DNA from: Takakia lepidozioides
Lineage: Eukaryota > Streptophyta > Takakiopsida > Takakiales > Takakiaceae
Direction of reading: 5' to 3'
DNA length: 64,000 nt
NCBI GenBank assembly: GCA_030704615.1
Contig: CM060733.1
Coordinates: 38,876,001-38,940,000, forward strand
A program made the position numbers and the translations under genes. Position 1 is the first letter of the stretch; each line of letters starts with the position of its first letter. The notes beneath the pieces were generated by a model that did no database searches, was not told the DNA's origin, and saw only the letters and a program-made list of their open reading frames with translations. Shown here piece after piece: positions 13,252 to 23,661 of this stretch.

Positions 13252-13821
13252 TCAGAAGAGGACTTGGCTTGGCATCCGGCGGCAATAGTGGGAGCAAGAG
13301 AGAGGTAGGATGCACTCTAGCATGGATACAGCAAGGTCTACCTGAGAGCTGCATAAAGAAGTCTGAGAGAAGGATGAGTTTGAGGAGGATTGGGGTCTCA
13401 ACTGGTAAGGGGTCAGTCCCCATGAAAATGGAGAAAGTTTCTTGATTGGCAGGGAAATTAATGGAGGGCAGAATCTTCCAATGATCTGGGTAGGGAGAGG
13501 TGTTTTGGAGACAAAGAACTCTACATCTGCTGGGGTTAGTAGCAGATTTGAAATAAAGTACAACAATGGAGCCGTGATGAGAAGCCTTCCTTCAATGTGA
13601 GATGGTGAAACAATTTGAAGAGTCGATGGAGCTGCATCGCTCTCTCCATGAGGCACTGGCGGGGTTGGCGTTGGAAGAAACTGGGTATCTGTCGTGAGCC
13701 CGATAGAGCCTTCTTGACGGGATGTAGGAGGAGAGACCTTTAACGAGGAGAAGTGAGTTATCTGAAGATCCGAAGAGGAGGAAGAGGAGAGCTGACCAGA
13801 GTAGTACTTAGTGTTTTTCAC
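13252..13821 (-). pseudogene. LINE-B ORF1 C-terminal remnant
   Basis: It aligns with 3470-3913 of LINE-A through SSSSSSDLQITH, the proline-rich middle and LLSDFFMQL. The N-terminal half and the zinc knuckle are absent because of the 5' truncation. Confidence 0.7.
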
Positions 13822-13926
13822 ATATTCAATCTAAATGTTATAACACTTCTAAGTTTTATTTGGCTTTGTAATAAGCATATTTTATTTTATTAATTTTTTA
13901 CAATATTAGTATGAATATGATAATGA

Positions 13927-14245
13927 TAATAACTCGCCGGAATTTGAGAGAGACGTGAACTGGAAACACGTCAAGCACCCCGCCACTACTTCCAGGCTAA
14001 ATTTTCGTTAAGTGTAGTTGTAGATTAGCTCCTCGGTAATCTCACCTGCAGGCTTGACTTTTTTGGAAGTCTCTGGGACAGGGCTAGGTTGCTGCGAGAG
14101 GTTTTCTCTCTTTGAGCACACTGCTGCACTTTAGCAGCGGGCACTGGATCTCCCTTCACTGACTACAGTTTGTAGCCCTCATGGTGCAAAAGGGGTTTTA
14201 TTTTTTTCCCCTCAATTCTGGAATAAATGCAATATTTAACGTTTA
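13927..14245 (+). mobile_element. LINE-C: 3' stub of a third LINE copy
   Basis: The short reading frame NSPEFERDVNWKHVKH ending at about 14010 matches the C-terminus of ORF2 in LINE-A (SPEYERSEVNWKHI) and LINE-B (SPEFDKLDINWKHV). A 3' UTR with the family pattern CTCATGG..AAAAGGGGTTTTATTT follows, ending near 14245. The stub abuts the truncated 5' end of LINE-B. Confidence 0.75.
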
Positions 14246-15044
14246 ATTTTTTTTTTAAACTAATGAAATGTCGAAATTCTTAATAGTTTTTGTCTCTTGT
14301 CTATAATCTGGACAATTAAAAATATAGATGTATTGATATACTATAAATACACATCAGCAAATTCAGTCAAATTCTTATTGAAAATGAAATGGATATCAAG
14401 CCCATCAATACACCCAAAAAGTTATTACTGCAAAAAGGCAAAGCAAAGGATAAGATGGAGAACCCTAAGAGTACTCTATGAATTTCACCCTTAACTTTCT
14501 AGGCGAGGGACCATCCCAACTTTTGCAGATGAACTTTTCTTACATTCATTCCTTCTGAGCATTCGTAGCGCATGAGGTGGCCCACCAGCTCCAATTTATT
14601 GCATGCCATTTGGAGCTTGCATACGACCTCCAGATTTTTCTAAAGGGATAGGGGTCAAAACTTTATTGGGTGGAGGGGAGTTGACTAGATACGTGCCCCC
14701 CCCCCCTCATTGGGCCATTGAAGCATACTAGACCAGTGATGCCAAAATTGTTCGATGCTACTGGACCTATTTGAATTTCGGTTTTCACCAATATTCCATC
14801 TTGAAAATTTTCCTGATGCTTATGGGCATTGGAAGACAGCCCCTCACCAACGGGATTTGTGTCATTTTGGTTATGACATGGTTTGGAGGAAAGCTTTAGG
14901 CTTGAATGTGCTTGCTAGGGATGGACATGTCCACCCTCACCAAAACACATACAAAGCATCATATGCAGCAAAATGTTGGTTTGATGTAAAATTTGGCATG
15001 CACTTTGCATTTGTACTATATATTATGAATAAATAAATATAGAT
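14246..15044. other. No gene recognised
   Basis: This is AT-rich sequence with a C run at 14698-14707. I see no protein or RNA signature. Confidence 0.4.
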
Positions 15045-15196
15045 ACTCCCCAAGGGAGCGTAAATTATGGTGTCTCTTCACCACAAGGGATACTAACTTT
15101 ATTGAAAGGTGAACATTATGAAAATTTGAGGTAGCCCCTTTGGAAAATTCCAAAAGCCCCTCAACATGCTTGGTCAAAGCAAATAAAGGTTCTTTT

Positions 15197-15233
<37 letters not shown>

Positions 15234-15644
15234 TTTCCAGAAAATCAATATAATCTCTCAAACTCAATGGTGAAAATTCCTCAATTTGGGGAGATGGTGT
15301 AAAGGCCCGGTAGGCCTGTATGTATACGGTTCCCATGGTGCTTTCTGGCACCACCTAGCCAGGAACCGAGACATTCTGTTTTTTCTTTTCTTTTCTTTTC
15401 TTTTCTTTTTCTTTCTTTCTTCCTTTTGGTAGGAACCTTTTTTTAGGGGTGTCGCGGGCCCATTTATTTTTGTGCTTTTAGGCTGAATATCGCCTAAAAA
15501 GGTAGGGCTGGCACATACCACCTCGGAAGTGGTTGTGGGTTCAATCCACCGATTGGTGTAACAAAGGTGTCCACTTTCCTAGCGGAAGGCAATAACCCTT
15601 CGAGGTCAAGAGACACCATAATTTACGCTTCCTTCAAGAGGAGT
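15045..15644. mobile_element. 600-bp non-autonomous element with inverted ends
   Basis: The ends are inverted copies sharing AGCGTAAATTATGGTGTCTC (left arm 15045-15078, right arm 15608-15644). The outer tips start ACTCC on both sides. The left tip reads TA-CTCCCC, which recalls the CTCCCTC tips of Tc1/mariner Stowaway MITEs, but the right flank does not show a clean TA. Inside are an A run (15199-15230) and a (TTTTC)n tract (15379-15424), and no transposase. It is probably a MITE-like element; the superfamily is uncertain. Confidence 0.55.
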
Positions 15645-15645
15645 T

Positions 15646-15670
15646 GTATATATATATATATATATATATA
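15646..15670. repeat. (TA)n microsatellite
   Basis: A simple TA repeat directly follows the right end of the 600-bp inverted-repeat element. Confidence 0.9.
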
Positions 15671-16417
15671 GTGAGGAACGTGAGCAACGCAATCCTAGTA
15701 CATTAGAATTCAAGATTGTGTTGTAGCCGTAAGTAGCATGCGGTGCCGGTTTGGATTTTTGATGGGTGGCTAATGTAATCCCGAGTCTATGTAACTCCAG
15801 TTGGTGTAACTCTTGTGTAATTCCTTAATCCATTTTATAGTTAGCCAAATTTGAACTTAGTCAAATTTTGAGACCAAGTGTGAGTTACACTGATGTTAGG
15901 GCCACATAGGCCACACAAGTCCGTGGAACGCAACTCCCATAACGCGGGGCCTCGGCACTCAGCGTTGTCAAAGCGTCCTTGGACTGTCGCCCTCAGGTCC
16001 GCGCAACCCAATTTTCCAACATAAACATAACTACGTTATGTTGCCTAACGTACGTTCCGAGAAGCTTATCGTAGAGTTCTACACGTCCCGTGTCATTTTT
16101 ATTTACGTCTTTGTGAGAGTACTAGAAAGTCACCAAGTAATTTTTGAAAAAAACCACCAACAGGTAAAGTACGTTCGTCACAGAAGCAAGAGGAGGCATC
16201 TACCTTGCAGCCAGCATGTGTGATTGATTTAGCTTGCATTTTCTTGGGACATGATGATTGGAATGCGATGAAAGACTAAACACATGGAGCAAGATGTGAT
16301 GTAAAATGAGAAACTCTTTGTATGAAAGTGCTACCTGAAAGCCTATAATGCACATGAATCAAGCTTTCTTTATGTCTTTCATGTGAAAAGTATTGTTATG
16401 CCACAACGATGCACCAT
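15671..16417. other. No gene recognised
   Basis: There is no convincing coding potential in this interval. Confidence 0.35.
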
Positions 16418-16830
16418 CACTCACTAAATTTGAGTGAGTGACACTATTTCTTCAAGCTACATTCTTTCACATTATCCCTTTGAGCACATTATAGGTGTTA
16501 AGCATCGTATGACATTAAAAGTTTTTGCCTTCTATCATATTACATTTATACAAAGGCTTGTGTGAGGACGACGTTCTACCAACCCCCACTCAAATTGAGT
16601 GAGTTGGTCATTACATATAGCCTCTAATGTGAAGAATACTTCGAATTGCAACATAGGCATATAGGGGGGTATCTTAGGTGTGTGGAATGGTATCACACCA
16701 TTTTTTTTTACATCCTACAACACTATAAGTTTGTGAAGGCTTCTATAAGGATCCCATTGCACCAACCCTCACTCAAATTGAGTGAGTTGGTCAATAGTTA
16801 GAGCCTCTAATGTGCAAAGCCTTCTAATGT
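16418..16830. repeat. Degenerate repeats, about 165-181 bp, with palindromic centre
   Basis: Three copies of a palindrome of the form CTCAAATTGAGTGAG lie at 16418-16440, 16579-16608 and 16761-16791. The last two sit in a longer shared block with ACCAACCC before and TTGGTCA..AGCCTCTAATGTG after. Spacing is about 165 and 181 bp. This looks like a decayed tandem or satellite-like repeat. Confidence 0.6.
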
Positions 16831-18459
16831 GCAGAGTTTTTCATCATGTATGTTTCCAACCCCGTGGCATCTCTAACATGAGGACTAAAATGTCAAACAT
16901 CATTTTGAATTGTTTTCCAATTGTGATTAGAACGAGGAAATTTCCACTCTCGCCTACATCTCTTCTGCACATAATCACTCACCACTACCGTACATAACAA
17001 GAGAAAAATGTGCAACTATAATCTGCATCTGTTCCAAAAAGGGGCGACAACTTTAAAAATTCTATAGGGTTAATTGTTCAAATCTACACAGAGAGAAACA
17101 CTATACCATCTACAACATCACAACGTTAAAAAAGATGATGTGTATGTGGGGACAAATAGATATCAGCTCAACAAAATGGATAGTCGTAAGCACGACAACA
17201 ATTTGCCAATGTTGTTGCTTGTTTTGGGCCATTGGGCACCCAAGCCTTTCATATCGATAACAAGCTTCTTCTACTTCTATTTGTCCTCACCGAAATCCCC
17301 ATCTAAGGTTTGGCTGCTCAGTTCCTAATAATTGGGAGGATGCGAGGTGCCGACATAGGCCTGCAATTGAGTTTTGTGCCCAGTTGCCTTGACTGGATAG
17401 GAAGAGTGCAGGTTTTACTATCCATTTGCAAATGATAGCAAACAGCTCGAAATAACTCTGCACAACAATTTTGAAGCTAAATGGTGGAAGGGCATGGTGA
17501 GCTGCATACGAAGTCACTACCATTGTAGTTGGAGAACATCAACAACCCTGCTGATCCAAGCAGCCTGGGAAACAAGAAGGATTTGCTTCAGTTTGATGGT
17601 CCGATCGGACAGTGAGTTAAATACGCATTTGGACCGCACAACCCTATATAGACCAGCTAGCCTCTGTGATGCAACATCTCAAAAGAGTCTCGCTCTGTCC
17701 CGTAGGCCCTTGGGCCTTACCTGAACTAAAAGAAATGTGTCCAGCACTAACAATTCCACTGCTGCCCATGGTGCCGAGTCTGCAACATCTTGGGTAGCTA
17801 GCCATTTGTGGACTTGTAGTGGTCATCATTGATTGTAGAGTATATGAAACAATGTTTGGAACACCTCTACAAATCAGATCCACACCCCAAAACAGTATTG
17901 ACCTTCCTTCCCATCCACATCATCCCTTCTCAAGGTTCTAGCATCCAGGGCCGCCTTGTTTTGCTGGCTGAAGACACAAAAATATAAGGAAAAGGAACAC
18001 AACAACAGCAACCATCCTAACCCTGAGATGAGATATCCCTGTCCCCTCTCATTTTCCTAATGACAGTGAAACAACAGGTGCATCCATCTCCACACCATCC
18101 TGGTTTGAATTCCAGTGCCTTCATTCCATTCTCCAAAAGCTCTCTACTCCTCACATTTCTGTCCCTTTCTATAGAAACAAGAGACAGTTCCAAAAACTTC
18201 ACACAGTCATTCCTAAGTGCCAAAAAAAGGAAGCCAACACTCTTCGAACTTATCTGTCTTATACTCATTGAAGCGGTGGGTCTGCCTGTCAAGAAGGCAC
18301 CTTGTCATCTCCCTCGTCAGCCATTTCTGACGTTTCTTCTTATCGTGATTCCAGTCCTCATTAAGGCATGACGGCTCTGCTTCAGCTGCTGGCACATCCT
18401 TGTGCCTGCCAACCTCTACCCTATCCTTCTACATGTGCATTTCTTCCCTATGAAGTGAT
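16831..18459. other. No gene recognised
   Basis: Short reading frames only; none has a recognisable domain or conserved feature. Confidence 0.35.
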
Positions 18460-18790
18460 CTGGTCCTACAGCCCTTAAGACAAAGAGCAGATACAAAACT
18501 TAATTATAGATAGCTTAAGCGCCATACACACCAGAAGGCGGCACCGCTTCCTCTTGCACAGAATGCCAAGCCAGATCCCTTAACGTCGCTCTTTAAGGCA
18601 AGCTGATTCCCTTTGCGTAGGTGGAACTTCCTAAGATATGCTGTACTGCCAACACCACTGCAGCAGCTGCGAAAAGATGCTTACACTCTCCCCTTACAAA
18701 GTGATCTGGTCCTAAAGCTCTAAAACAGACAACAGCTACAAGATTTGATCACAGACAACCTAAGGCGCTATACACACCAGCCTGCACTTC
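18460..18790. repeat. Tandem copy of a repeat, recurring at 26.3 kb
   Basis: GTGATCTGGTCCTA..CTATACACACCAG occurs twice about 240 bp apart (18460 and 18700). The intervening block AAGGCGGCACCGCTTC to GCGAAAAGATGC recurs in the same orientation at 26318-26475, so related repeats bracket the large transposon. Confidence 0.65.
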
Positions 18791-18860
18791 TCATCCCCCA
18801 ACACCTGCTGAGCCGCTCCATCTCCTCATTAATGTGCTCATCAAGACAATGGCGACAGTA

Positions 18861-18869
18861 GTGGTGCAC
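18861..18869. repeat. Left target-site duplication of E1
   Basis: GTGGTGCAC abuts the left tip of the transposon and is repeated exactly at the right tip. Confidence 0.8.
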
Positions 18870-19099
18870 TGGGGGTTGCTATTCCATGAGCTCATGAGCG
18901 GGCATGGCTCACCCATGAGCCGCAAAGTATCACACTTCGAATTTCGGCAGATTTTTTTCGGGCCCAAAACTATAAAATAATCAAAAATCGAAGATTTCCG
19001 CGCTCATGCTGGAAGCACTCCGCTCATGAGTACCAGTGTACGCTCATGACTTGGAGCCCAGGCTCATGGACCGCTAGGCCAGGTCATAGAAAAACTGAA

Positions 19100-19590
19100 T
19101 TCTGGGCAATAACGGCACCGAAATTATCCCAGAGGCAGAGACGCAAGCGGAATTAGGATCCGGGTTTGCAGACTCCGAAAACGCAATGGCGACCTATAAC
19201 CGTGGATAGTACTGTTGCAGAAGTACATGATGGTTGGGTATAACGGCGCCGTAATCGGGCACAGGAAAAGAAATAGCCGACTGAAGGCTCGGGAGTGAAG
19301 CCAACAACGGTGAAAGTAATTGGGCTCCACCAACCAAATACCCAGAGTGCAGGCGATAACGGCGCTGAAATGGGCCCCGAAAACCAAATACTCGGTTGAA
19401 GCCACCGGAGTGCAGCCGATAACGGCGCCGAAATTGGGTCCAGAAACCAAATACCCGGCTGAAGGCTAGGGATTGCAACCAATAACGGCGCCGAAATTGA
19501 CCTACGGAAACAAAATTCTCGGCTGAAGCTTCCGCACTCCATCCAATAACGGCGCCAAAATTGGGCTCCGGAGAGCAAATACCCGCCTTA
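19100..19590. repeat. Left subterminal array of E1
   Basis: Six copies of ATAACGGCGCCGAAATTGG or close variants occur at about 19109, 19241, 19357, 19420, 19483 and 19547. The last four are spaced at 63-64 bp within a longer unit containing ACCAAATACCCGGCTGAAG. Subterminal arrays of this kind commonly bind the transposase, but their role here is inferred. Confidence 0.75.
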
Positions 19591-19683
19591 CGGTAAGGGA
19601 GGCCTTGCTCTCATTTTGCTCTTCACTCTTCTCTGTTGTGCCCATCTCCTCCCTGCTTTGAGTTTGTGCTATGTCGTGAGGCC

Positions 19684-20247
19684 ATGTCGTGCCCGAATCA
19701 CATCTATCGACGCCAGACGGGAGTCATTTTCCCGAAAGCACACGACATCATTGTTTTCCTGGATGTTTACAGGGACGATCCTCGACTTGTCCAGCTGAGA
19801 GCAATGGAGTTTCTTCCAGGATTGCACGATTCTCCTGGACCCCGGCTGGGGAGCAGGTGGTTCCTACGCATCATGGACCTGGACTTTCCGCATGAGTGGG
19901 AGCCGAATAGATCACGCACAGCGTTACTGTATCGCTGGAATTGTTGCGAGTGGACGTATGATGAGTGCATAGGTGAAAACTTTACGCGTGGACGGACTGG
20001 CTCGGAAAGTGGGGACATTCTCTTCAGTTATGAGGATGAGGAGGAGGGGAACACAGGGCCCACTGTGAAAATGTCCTTCTACCAAGGGGGCGCTATCGAT
20101 AAACACGACATCCTCGTTAGTTTCAACCGGGCGACAGAACCACTGACATTTTGTTCAAATATAGGCACCCGGTCACTCAGGAGGTCCTTGAGAGGCCAGT
20201 TAGAGTTCCTTTTCTTGGGCGAGGGGACCATAGGTCTTGCATGCTAG
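19684..20247 (+). CDS. orfA: transposon-borne protein of unknown function
   Basis: The predicted protein is about 187 residues from the ATG at 19684 (MSCPNHIYRR). An earlier in-frame start exists, but similarity to the copy at 37 kb begins around this Met. I do not recognise a family. Residues shared with the 36783-37613 protein include DI-V near the start, W-LRI-D-DFP, RTA-L-RWNCC-WT, IGE, GDI, VK-S, GG-I and DI-V. The shared order suggests a single folded domain with a Trp/Cys-rich core. It has no signal peptide or membrane segment. It sits just inside the left palindrome array. Retention in two divergent elements suggests a function for the element rather than chance capture. It could be a DNA-binding or regulatory protein; this is not shown. 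Confidence 0.65.
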   Translation: MSCPNHIYRRQTGVIFPKAHDIIVFLDVYRDDPRLVQLRAMEFLPGLHDSPGPRLGSRWFLRIMDLDFPHEWEPNRSRTALLYRWNCCEWTYDECIGENFTRGRTGSESGDILFSYEDEEEGNTGPTVKMSFYQGGAIDKHDILVSFNRATEPLTFCSNIGTRSLRRSLRGQLEFLFLGEGTIGLAC

Positions 20248-20915
20248 AGTAGACATGTTTCGACTCGCCGACACTCATGGCACATACATTTTCATTCAGA
20301 AATCAAGCAACTTCCCTGTGCCATATGGGGAATATACATGCTTGGATAATCTTCTGTTAAGGTTTTTTGCAATTCACTGCCAATATGCTGGGACGTGTCC
20401 TTTGTCGTATGGATTGCTGTTTGCACAAGGTGCAGTATGCAAATGCTGGAATGTGCAGTAGGACCCTTCCCACTGGGACACAGAACTAGCAATCTTGTAA
20501 AGGCATCACATTTGCAGAACAGTAACAATGTATTTGTAGCAAATTGGAGTCTTCTCATAAAGGTGGACGAAAACGCCAGGATGGACTGCGAAATCACTAC
20601 AAATTGAATGAAGAGCAGTAACAAGGAAGCACTATGCAGTACATAGACCATAAACGGCGCTGAAATAGGCCTCAATGCCCGTTAATCTCCACACAATGTA
20701 TGCTTTACTCGGATCCATTTGTAGACAACCAAAATAAAAAAACATGCGCATGCCATTCATGGCCAAAAACCACATTCTCATGTATTGCGGCACCGAAATT
20801 CACATGTAGCCATGGCGATGCGGCACCACCAAGTGTATAATTCCTCACAAAAAAATAGGGTACAAGAAGATGAATGTAATATAATTGCCACTTTCTCCTT
20901 CCCGAATGTGGAATG

Positions 20916-21678
20916 TCAAGCAGTCCGACCAGTGTCCTGCCGTAGGGCCTTGTGCAGCTCGTTGAAACTCAGTGTTGGAGCATGGATGAAGACGTCCACT
21001 GCGGATATGCAACTCATGCGCTTCAGAAAAATGTAATAAAGGTGTTTGCAAGGGGACGTATGCTGCATTCTTCGATTCCATAACAAGGAAGTCCTCACAG
21101 TTGCAAGCTGGGTACTGTGAAACCATGATTGTATACACGACACTGCGCGCAGCAGACCCGGCTGTTGACAACTGAAATATGCGCCCTATCCCGGGGTGAG
21201 GAACATCCCTGCAACCTTGCACTATGCAGGGCATTGCAAGAGCGTTGGCCATCCTGGTGTCGTTCGCCTTTGTTGGTGGCCGCCGTCTTTTCAGTTTCCC
21301 CCACCGATGGTGGGCCAAGCTGCGGGGTCACCCACCGGTATGCGGGGCGAAGAGCTTCTCGTGGGAGGAGGATGACGACTGGGAATTGGATTTCGTGGAA
21401 CGTATTTTAGCTTTCAGAGAATCAGGATAGAAGTACACGTTTACCCAAACACGGGAGTCCATGTTGAAGACGGAACCTCTCGGTACGCTCCGCAGCGAAG
21501 TCCTGCAGTGAGAAGAGTGTGTCCTACCTAATAACACAAATGATTTTCTAGAGGATTCCGTATCCAACAGGATGGGTGATCGGTGCACGTAAGATGAAGG
21601 TATGTAACGTACGTTACAAAAACGAACGACAACAGCAAGTTCACATCGGATATTTGGTGCCTGAATTGTAATGTACAA
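20916..21678 (-). pseudogene. SWIM zinc-finger gene inside E1 (frameshifted)
   Basis: On the minus strand the sequence encodes VVYTIMVSQYPACNCEDFL and, one frame over, PCKHLYYIFLKRMSC. Together these give the CxC...CxH ligands of a SWIM zinc finger followed by the usual hydrophobic helix. A single extra base in the CCCCTT run near 21048 separates the halves; it may be a real mutation or a sequencing error. Upstream coding-like sequence (MDSRVWVNVYFYPDSLKAK, from about 21470) probably belongs to the same gene through one or more introns. The protein ends at a TGA at 20916 (QDTGRTA). SWIM fingers bind DNA or protein and occur in MULE transposases and in ZSWIM proteins. There is no catalytic transposase core here. 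Confidence 0.6.
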
Positions 21679-21699
21679 CCACTTGGGCTACAATAAATC

Positions 21700-22112
21700 A
21701 GGCCTTCCCATGAATTTTGGCACCGAAATCTGGATGAACATCTCTGTCATGTAACAACTTTGGAAGCCAGGGGATGAATTCCGGCGACAGAAATAGTAAT
21801 TTGTTCACCTCATGAAACTGACCAAGCACCCAACGGATGGATTTCGGTGCCGAAATTCGGATGAACATCTTCTTCATCAAATTGTTTCTGCACATGAGGG
21901 TTGAATTTGGATGCCAAAATACGGATGAATGTGTTTCTGATTACAGTCGTGATTCACCACGTGTCCGGATATCGGTGCCGACATCCGAATGACAGTAATC
22001 CTGAATCGGCAGAATGGATGTATTTCGGTGCCGAAATTCATTCTTCATCTCCTTTTCCGACCCTAATTCTGCTGCCCTGCGGATGGATTTCAGTGCCAAA
22101 ATTCATCTGAAG

Positions 22113-22147
<35 letters not shown>

Positions 22148-23260
22148 CTTTGCGACAGATGAACTTCGGCGCCGAATCTCATCCAAGTACTCCCTTCTAA
22201 TTTTCCTTTTCCTTCGCGAGCAATGAATTTCGGCGCCGAAATTCATCCGAAGTCCTCCCGAAATTTTTTTTTTTCTTCGCGAGCAATGAATTTCGGCGCC
22301 GAAATTCATCCGAAGTCCTCCCGATATTTTTTTTTTCTTCGCGAGCAATGAATTTCGGCGCCGAAATTCATCCGAAGTCCTCCCGATTTTATTTTTTTTC
22401 TTCGCGAGCAATGAATTTCGGCGCCGAAATTCATCCGAAGTCCTCCCGATTTTATTTTTTTCTTCGCGAGCAATGAATTTCGGCGCCGAAATTCATCCGA
22501 AGTCCTCCCGATTTTAATTTTTTTCTTCGCGAGCAATGAATTTCGGCGCCGAAATTCATCCTTATTGTCCGCAATGAGTAACTCTAATATTACATTTTCT
22601 ATGCGACGGATGAATTTCGGCGCCGAAATTCGTCCAAACCTGACTCTTACTATTTGCTTCTAGATGATATAATTTTCGGTAAATCGTTGGAAATACCCCG
22701 TTCCGACGAAGATAACATGAATATTCTGCATTTAATGGATAAATCGGCATATTGAACCCCTTCTGTCAAAATTAATTGCATTTTAGCCGTTTTTTTCATT
22801 TGAAACCGACAGTATCCATTAAGTGGTCTTTTTCGCACGGGACGTTGCCGCACATAAAGTATAATTTCGGCGCCGAAATTATAGTTAAATGTCCAGAAAT
22901 GGCAAGTCCAACAGGCATGGACAGCATCCGTCAGGGGCAATGATGGCGGCAAAGCATAGCATGGTGCCGATTTAGTCTTCGCTCTGGATGAATTTCGGCG
23001 CCGAAATATGGATGATTTCACCTCGTCTACGCGCGGACGGAGATATTCGTAATGAATTTCGGCGCCGAAATATGGATGAAATGTGCCCAAGTGCAGCCGT
23101 TTCCACTGTCCCGGAATTAATTCCGGCTCCGATATCCCACTGACAGGTTTGTTCATGACGAATGAGGACTTGGGAAGCGATGAATTGCGGCGCCGAAATT
23201 TGTAAGTTTGTGTACGAAAGCACTTGAATAGGATGAATTTCGGCGCCGAAATTCATCCGT
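21700..23260. repeat. Internal palindrome field of E1
   Basis: More than a dozen copies of the palindrome centred on TTTCGGCGCCGAAA lie here. The best is a perfect 28-bp palindrome at 23231-23258 whose half-site is GGATGAATTTCGGC, and a 24-bp one with different flanks sits at 22860-22883. Degenerate copies (CGGTGCCG, TGGCACCG) lie at 21711-22100. The long open frames seen through this region are by-products of the repeat. Confidence 0.85.
22205..22635. repeat. Tandem array, 62-63-bp unit, perfect palindrome in each
   Basis: A 24-bp perfect palindrome with half-site ATGAATTTCGGC starts at 22223, 22286, 22348, 22411, 22473 and 22536, with a near-perfect one at 22610. The unit also contains CTTCGCGAGCA before and CCGAAGTCCTCCCGA after, then a T run. 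Spacing alternates 63, 62, 63, 62, 63, then 74. A pure T run at 22118-22147 precedes the array. Confidence 0.9.
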
Positions 23261-23661
23261 CCGCTGATGAAACGTACCGACCTGACTGTTGAATGTCATA
23301 GGCAGGGGATTTTCATGGCGGTTGGGTTTCATGATGTGCGGATATTTCATTCAATGTCGGCTGCTCCGGGAACAGCATCCGGTGAACGGAAGGTATTTCG
23401 GTGCCGCAATTCGGATAAACCGTCTTGTACTGGTGGCTGGAACTGGCACGCGTCGTGTTCCAGTCGACTTCATCCGTGCGAACGTGTCAGGGGTCACAAT
23501 CTCTTCATCACCCATACGGCAGAAAGTGGTGGACGGTGGCAACGCTTCGGGAGACGTGGCTGCTTACACATCTGCTCGTGCATAGTGGTTGCATGTTCCA
23601 CCGCTTCGCTCTCTCGCTCCTTGCCCTTCTGCAGTGACATTCTCCTGCGTTTCCTCTCCTT

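Larger units (their letters stand above)
8850..13821 (-). mobile_element. LINE-B: second L1-like LINE copy, 5'-truncated
   Basis: This is the same LINE family as LINE-A on the opposite strand. Its 3' tail, a run of AATAA/AATAAAA units, sits at 8850-8891, next to the 3' end of LINE-A, so the two copies lie tail to tail. The 5' end breaks off at about 13821 inside the C-terminal part of ORF1, which is the usual result of incomplete target-primed reverse transcription. The coding parts are frameshifted, but this copy keeps the reverse transcriptase segment that LINE-A has lost. Confidence 0.87.

Noticed and set aside
22103-22536. Long minus-strand frames repeating FGAEIH units, as if a repeat protein
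   Set aside because: They are translations of the palindrome array with a period near 63 bases; length is not selected coding sequence, and frames exist on both strands.
22205-22635. CRISPR-like regular spacing of repeats
   Set aside because: The intervening sequences are also repeated, the context is eukaryotic, and no cas genes are present; it is a tandem array.
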